A stretch of DNA of 64,000 bases from SCRD01 sp046705285. GTDB lineage: Bacteria > Acidobacteriota > Terriglobia > UBA7540. Position numbers and translations under genes: made by a program. Positions within the stretch are counted from its first letter, which is position 1, and every line of letters begins with the position of its first letter. Under the pieces are notes generated by a model, which saw only the letters and a program-made list of their open reading frames with translations, was not told where the DNA came from and ran no database searches. Location of the stretch: the NCBI GenBank assembly GCA_046705285.1, contig JBJKQK010000255.1:1-64000 (forward strand). The letters are read 5' to 3'. This document shows, in pieces, positions 63,102-64,000 of the stretch.

Positions 63102-64000
63102 ATGGACGATCTTCATGACGCCATCGCCGAACTTGCCAGGAGCCTGGAGATCCTGGAGCGGCGTGTCCGCGCTCTCGAACAGCTTTCCAGGATCGAGCCC
63201 CCAGTCCTTGCCCAGGCGCCCAACGTCGCACCGATCACGTCCCCTCTTGAAATCCAGACCGTGGCCCAGGGGCCCAGCGCGTTGTCCGTGCTGGGCAAGG
63301 CGATGCTGGGAATGGCCGGGGCATATCTGTTGCGAGCGCTCGCGGGATCGCCCACATTCCCGCGAACTGCGGTGGTTGCAATTGGAATTGCGTACACAGT
63401 CTTCTGGCTGGTTGCGGCGACGTGGACGCCTGTCGAGGCCCGTTTCGCCAGAATCGCGTATGCCAGCACTTCAGCCCTGATTCTTATCCCCATGCTGTGG
63501 GAAGTCACGCTGCGATTCGGAACGCTGTCGACGGCGTTTGCGGCCGGCGTGCTCGTCGCGTATGTCTTATCCGCGTCCGCCCTGACTTGGAAGAGCCTAG
63601 CCGAGCCAGTGGCGTCGATTGCCCATGCCGCTGGCAGCATTGCGGCGCTCGTCCTTGCGATTGCCACGCATGATCCGGCGCCCTTCGTCGTGGCGCTTCT
63701 CGTGGTGGCATTGGCCAACGAGTTCTCCGCAGCACTGGGTCACAAATTGAAGGTAAGGCCGGTGGCGGCTGCCCTGGCAGATGTGGCCGTGTGCGCGATG
63801 ATCTCTATCTACTCCAGCCCGGAAGGCGCCCGTCCGGATTACAAAGTGGTCAGCGCAACGCTGCTGCCTGCGTTCGGTCTTGTGTTGCTCACGATTTATG
63901 GGGTGAGCGCCAACGTTTATCCGGTGGCGAGACGACGGCCGATTGGCTTCTTCGAGATCGTAGAGACGCTGGTTGCGTTTCTCCTGGCGGCGTGGGGTGT
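63102..64000 (+). CDS. Multi-spanning membrane protein, truncated by the window edge
   Basis: At least 299 codons are open to the last base. The N terminus is a short coiled coil (MDDLHDAIAELARSLEILERR), followed by a spacer and many hydrophobic helices (for example LGKAMLGMAGAYLLRALAG, TAVVAIGIAYTVFWLV). A coiled coil followed by many membrane spans resembles DUF2339-like proteins, but I cannot confirm it on a partial sequence. It is 42 bases from the NrfD gene on the same strand and may be in its operon. The start at 63102 has no strong ribosome site. Confidence 0.55.
   Translation, partial: MDDLHDAIAELARSLEILERRVRALEQLSRIEPPVLAQAPNVAPITSPLEIQTVAQGPSALSVLGKAMLGMAGAYLLRALAGSPTFPRTAVVAIGIAYTVFWLVAATWTPVEARFARIAYASTSALILIPMLWEVTLRFGTLSTAFAAGVLVAYVLSASALTWKSLAEPVASIAHAAGSIAALVLAIATHDPAPFVVALLVVALANEFSAALGHKLKVRPVAAALADVAVCAMISIYSSPEGARPDYKVVSATLLPAFGLVLLTIYGVSANVYPVARRRPIGFFEIVETLVAFLLAAWG

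Overview
The window looks like chromosome from a moderately GC-rich, Gram-negative, soil-type bacterium. The best guess is Acidobacteriota. The reasons are the mix of exported beta-propeller and FG-GAP proteins, a DUF4038 glycosidase, a Tat-exported sulfatase, futalosine-pathway menaquinone synthesis (MqnD), an outer-envelope gene set (Lnt, class A PBP, SPOR) and many small acidobacterial-type hypotheticals. This placement is inference; no rRNA or ribosomal protein gene is present.

Layout. 1-4.7 kb: a repeat-rich leader, the RNA ligase RtcB, a bacterioferritin, a HAMP-only membrane sensor and a Crp/Fnr regulator carrying two CxxC pairs. 5-12.9 kb: a plus-strand run of exported haem/beta-propeller proteins (HzsA-related monohaem propeller, CRTAC1-like FG-GAP protein, YVTN propeller fused to a dihaem peroxidase module, ligand-sensor-type propeller) ending in a RidA-family protein, followed after 125 bp by a DAHP synthase. 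An operator-like dyad lies between the regulator and this run. 13-19.7 kb: two tandem type-1 periplasmic binding proteins without permease, a GMC oxidoreductase, its Tat-exported gluconate-2-dehydrogenase-subunit-3 partner and a lactonase, which fits periplasmic sugar oxidation. 19.8-32.3 kb: carbohydrate-active enzymes, an IS110 remnant, a second bacterioferritin, an exported esterase, a haem-binding protein, a two-gene hypothetical operon, tRNA-Leu(CAA), citramalate synthase and a DUF4019 protein. 32.6-39.9 kb, minus strand: sulfatase, MFS transporter, a methionine synthase split into two genes, MqnD and a cation/proton antiporter. 40.2-53.7 kb, plus strand: ProS, a frameshifted small gene, a class A penicillin-binding protein, two TPR proteins, NfeD, slipin, a SPOR protein, Lnt and PrfB with its programmed +1 frameshift. 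53.9-59.4 kb: the metK-ahcY pair and tldD-tldE. 59.5-64 kb: tRNA-Glu(CTC), about 1 kb without genes, then a tetrahaem cytochrome, a four-cluster ferredoxin and an NrfD-type quinol subunit, and a truncated membrane protein at the edge.

How the genes work together. The split MetE, MetK and AhcY cover most of the activated-methyl cycle. MqnD supplies menaquinone, which the NrfD module would use. The NfeD-slipin pair, SPOR, PBP and Lnt form an envelope cluster. The least explained part is the regulator-plus-exported-haem/propeller block at 4.0-11.9 kb. Several starts differ from the longest open frame because a Shine-Dalgarno site, a promoter or an upstream stop decides them.
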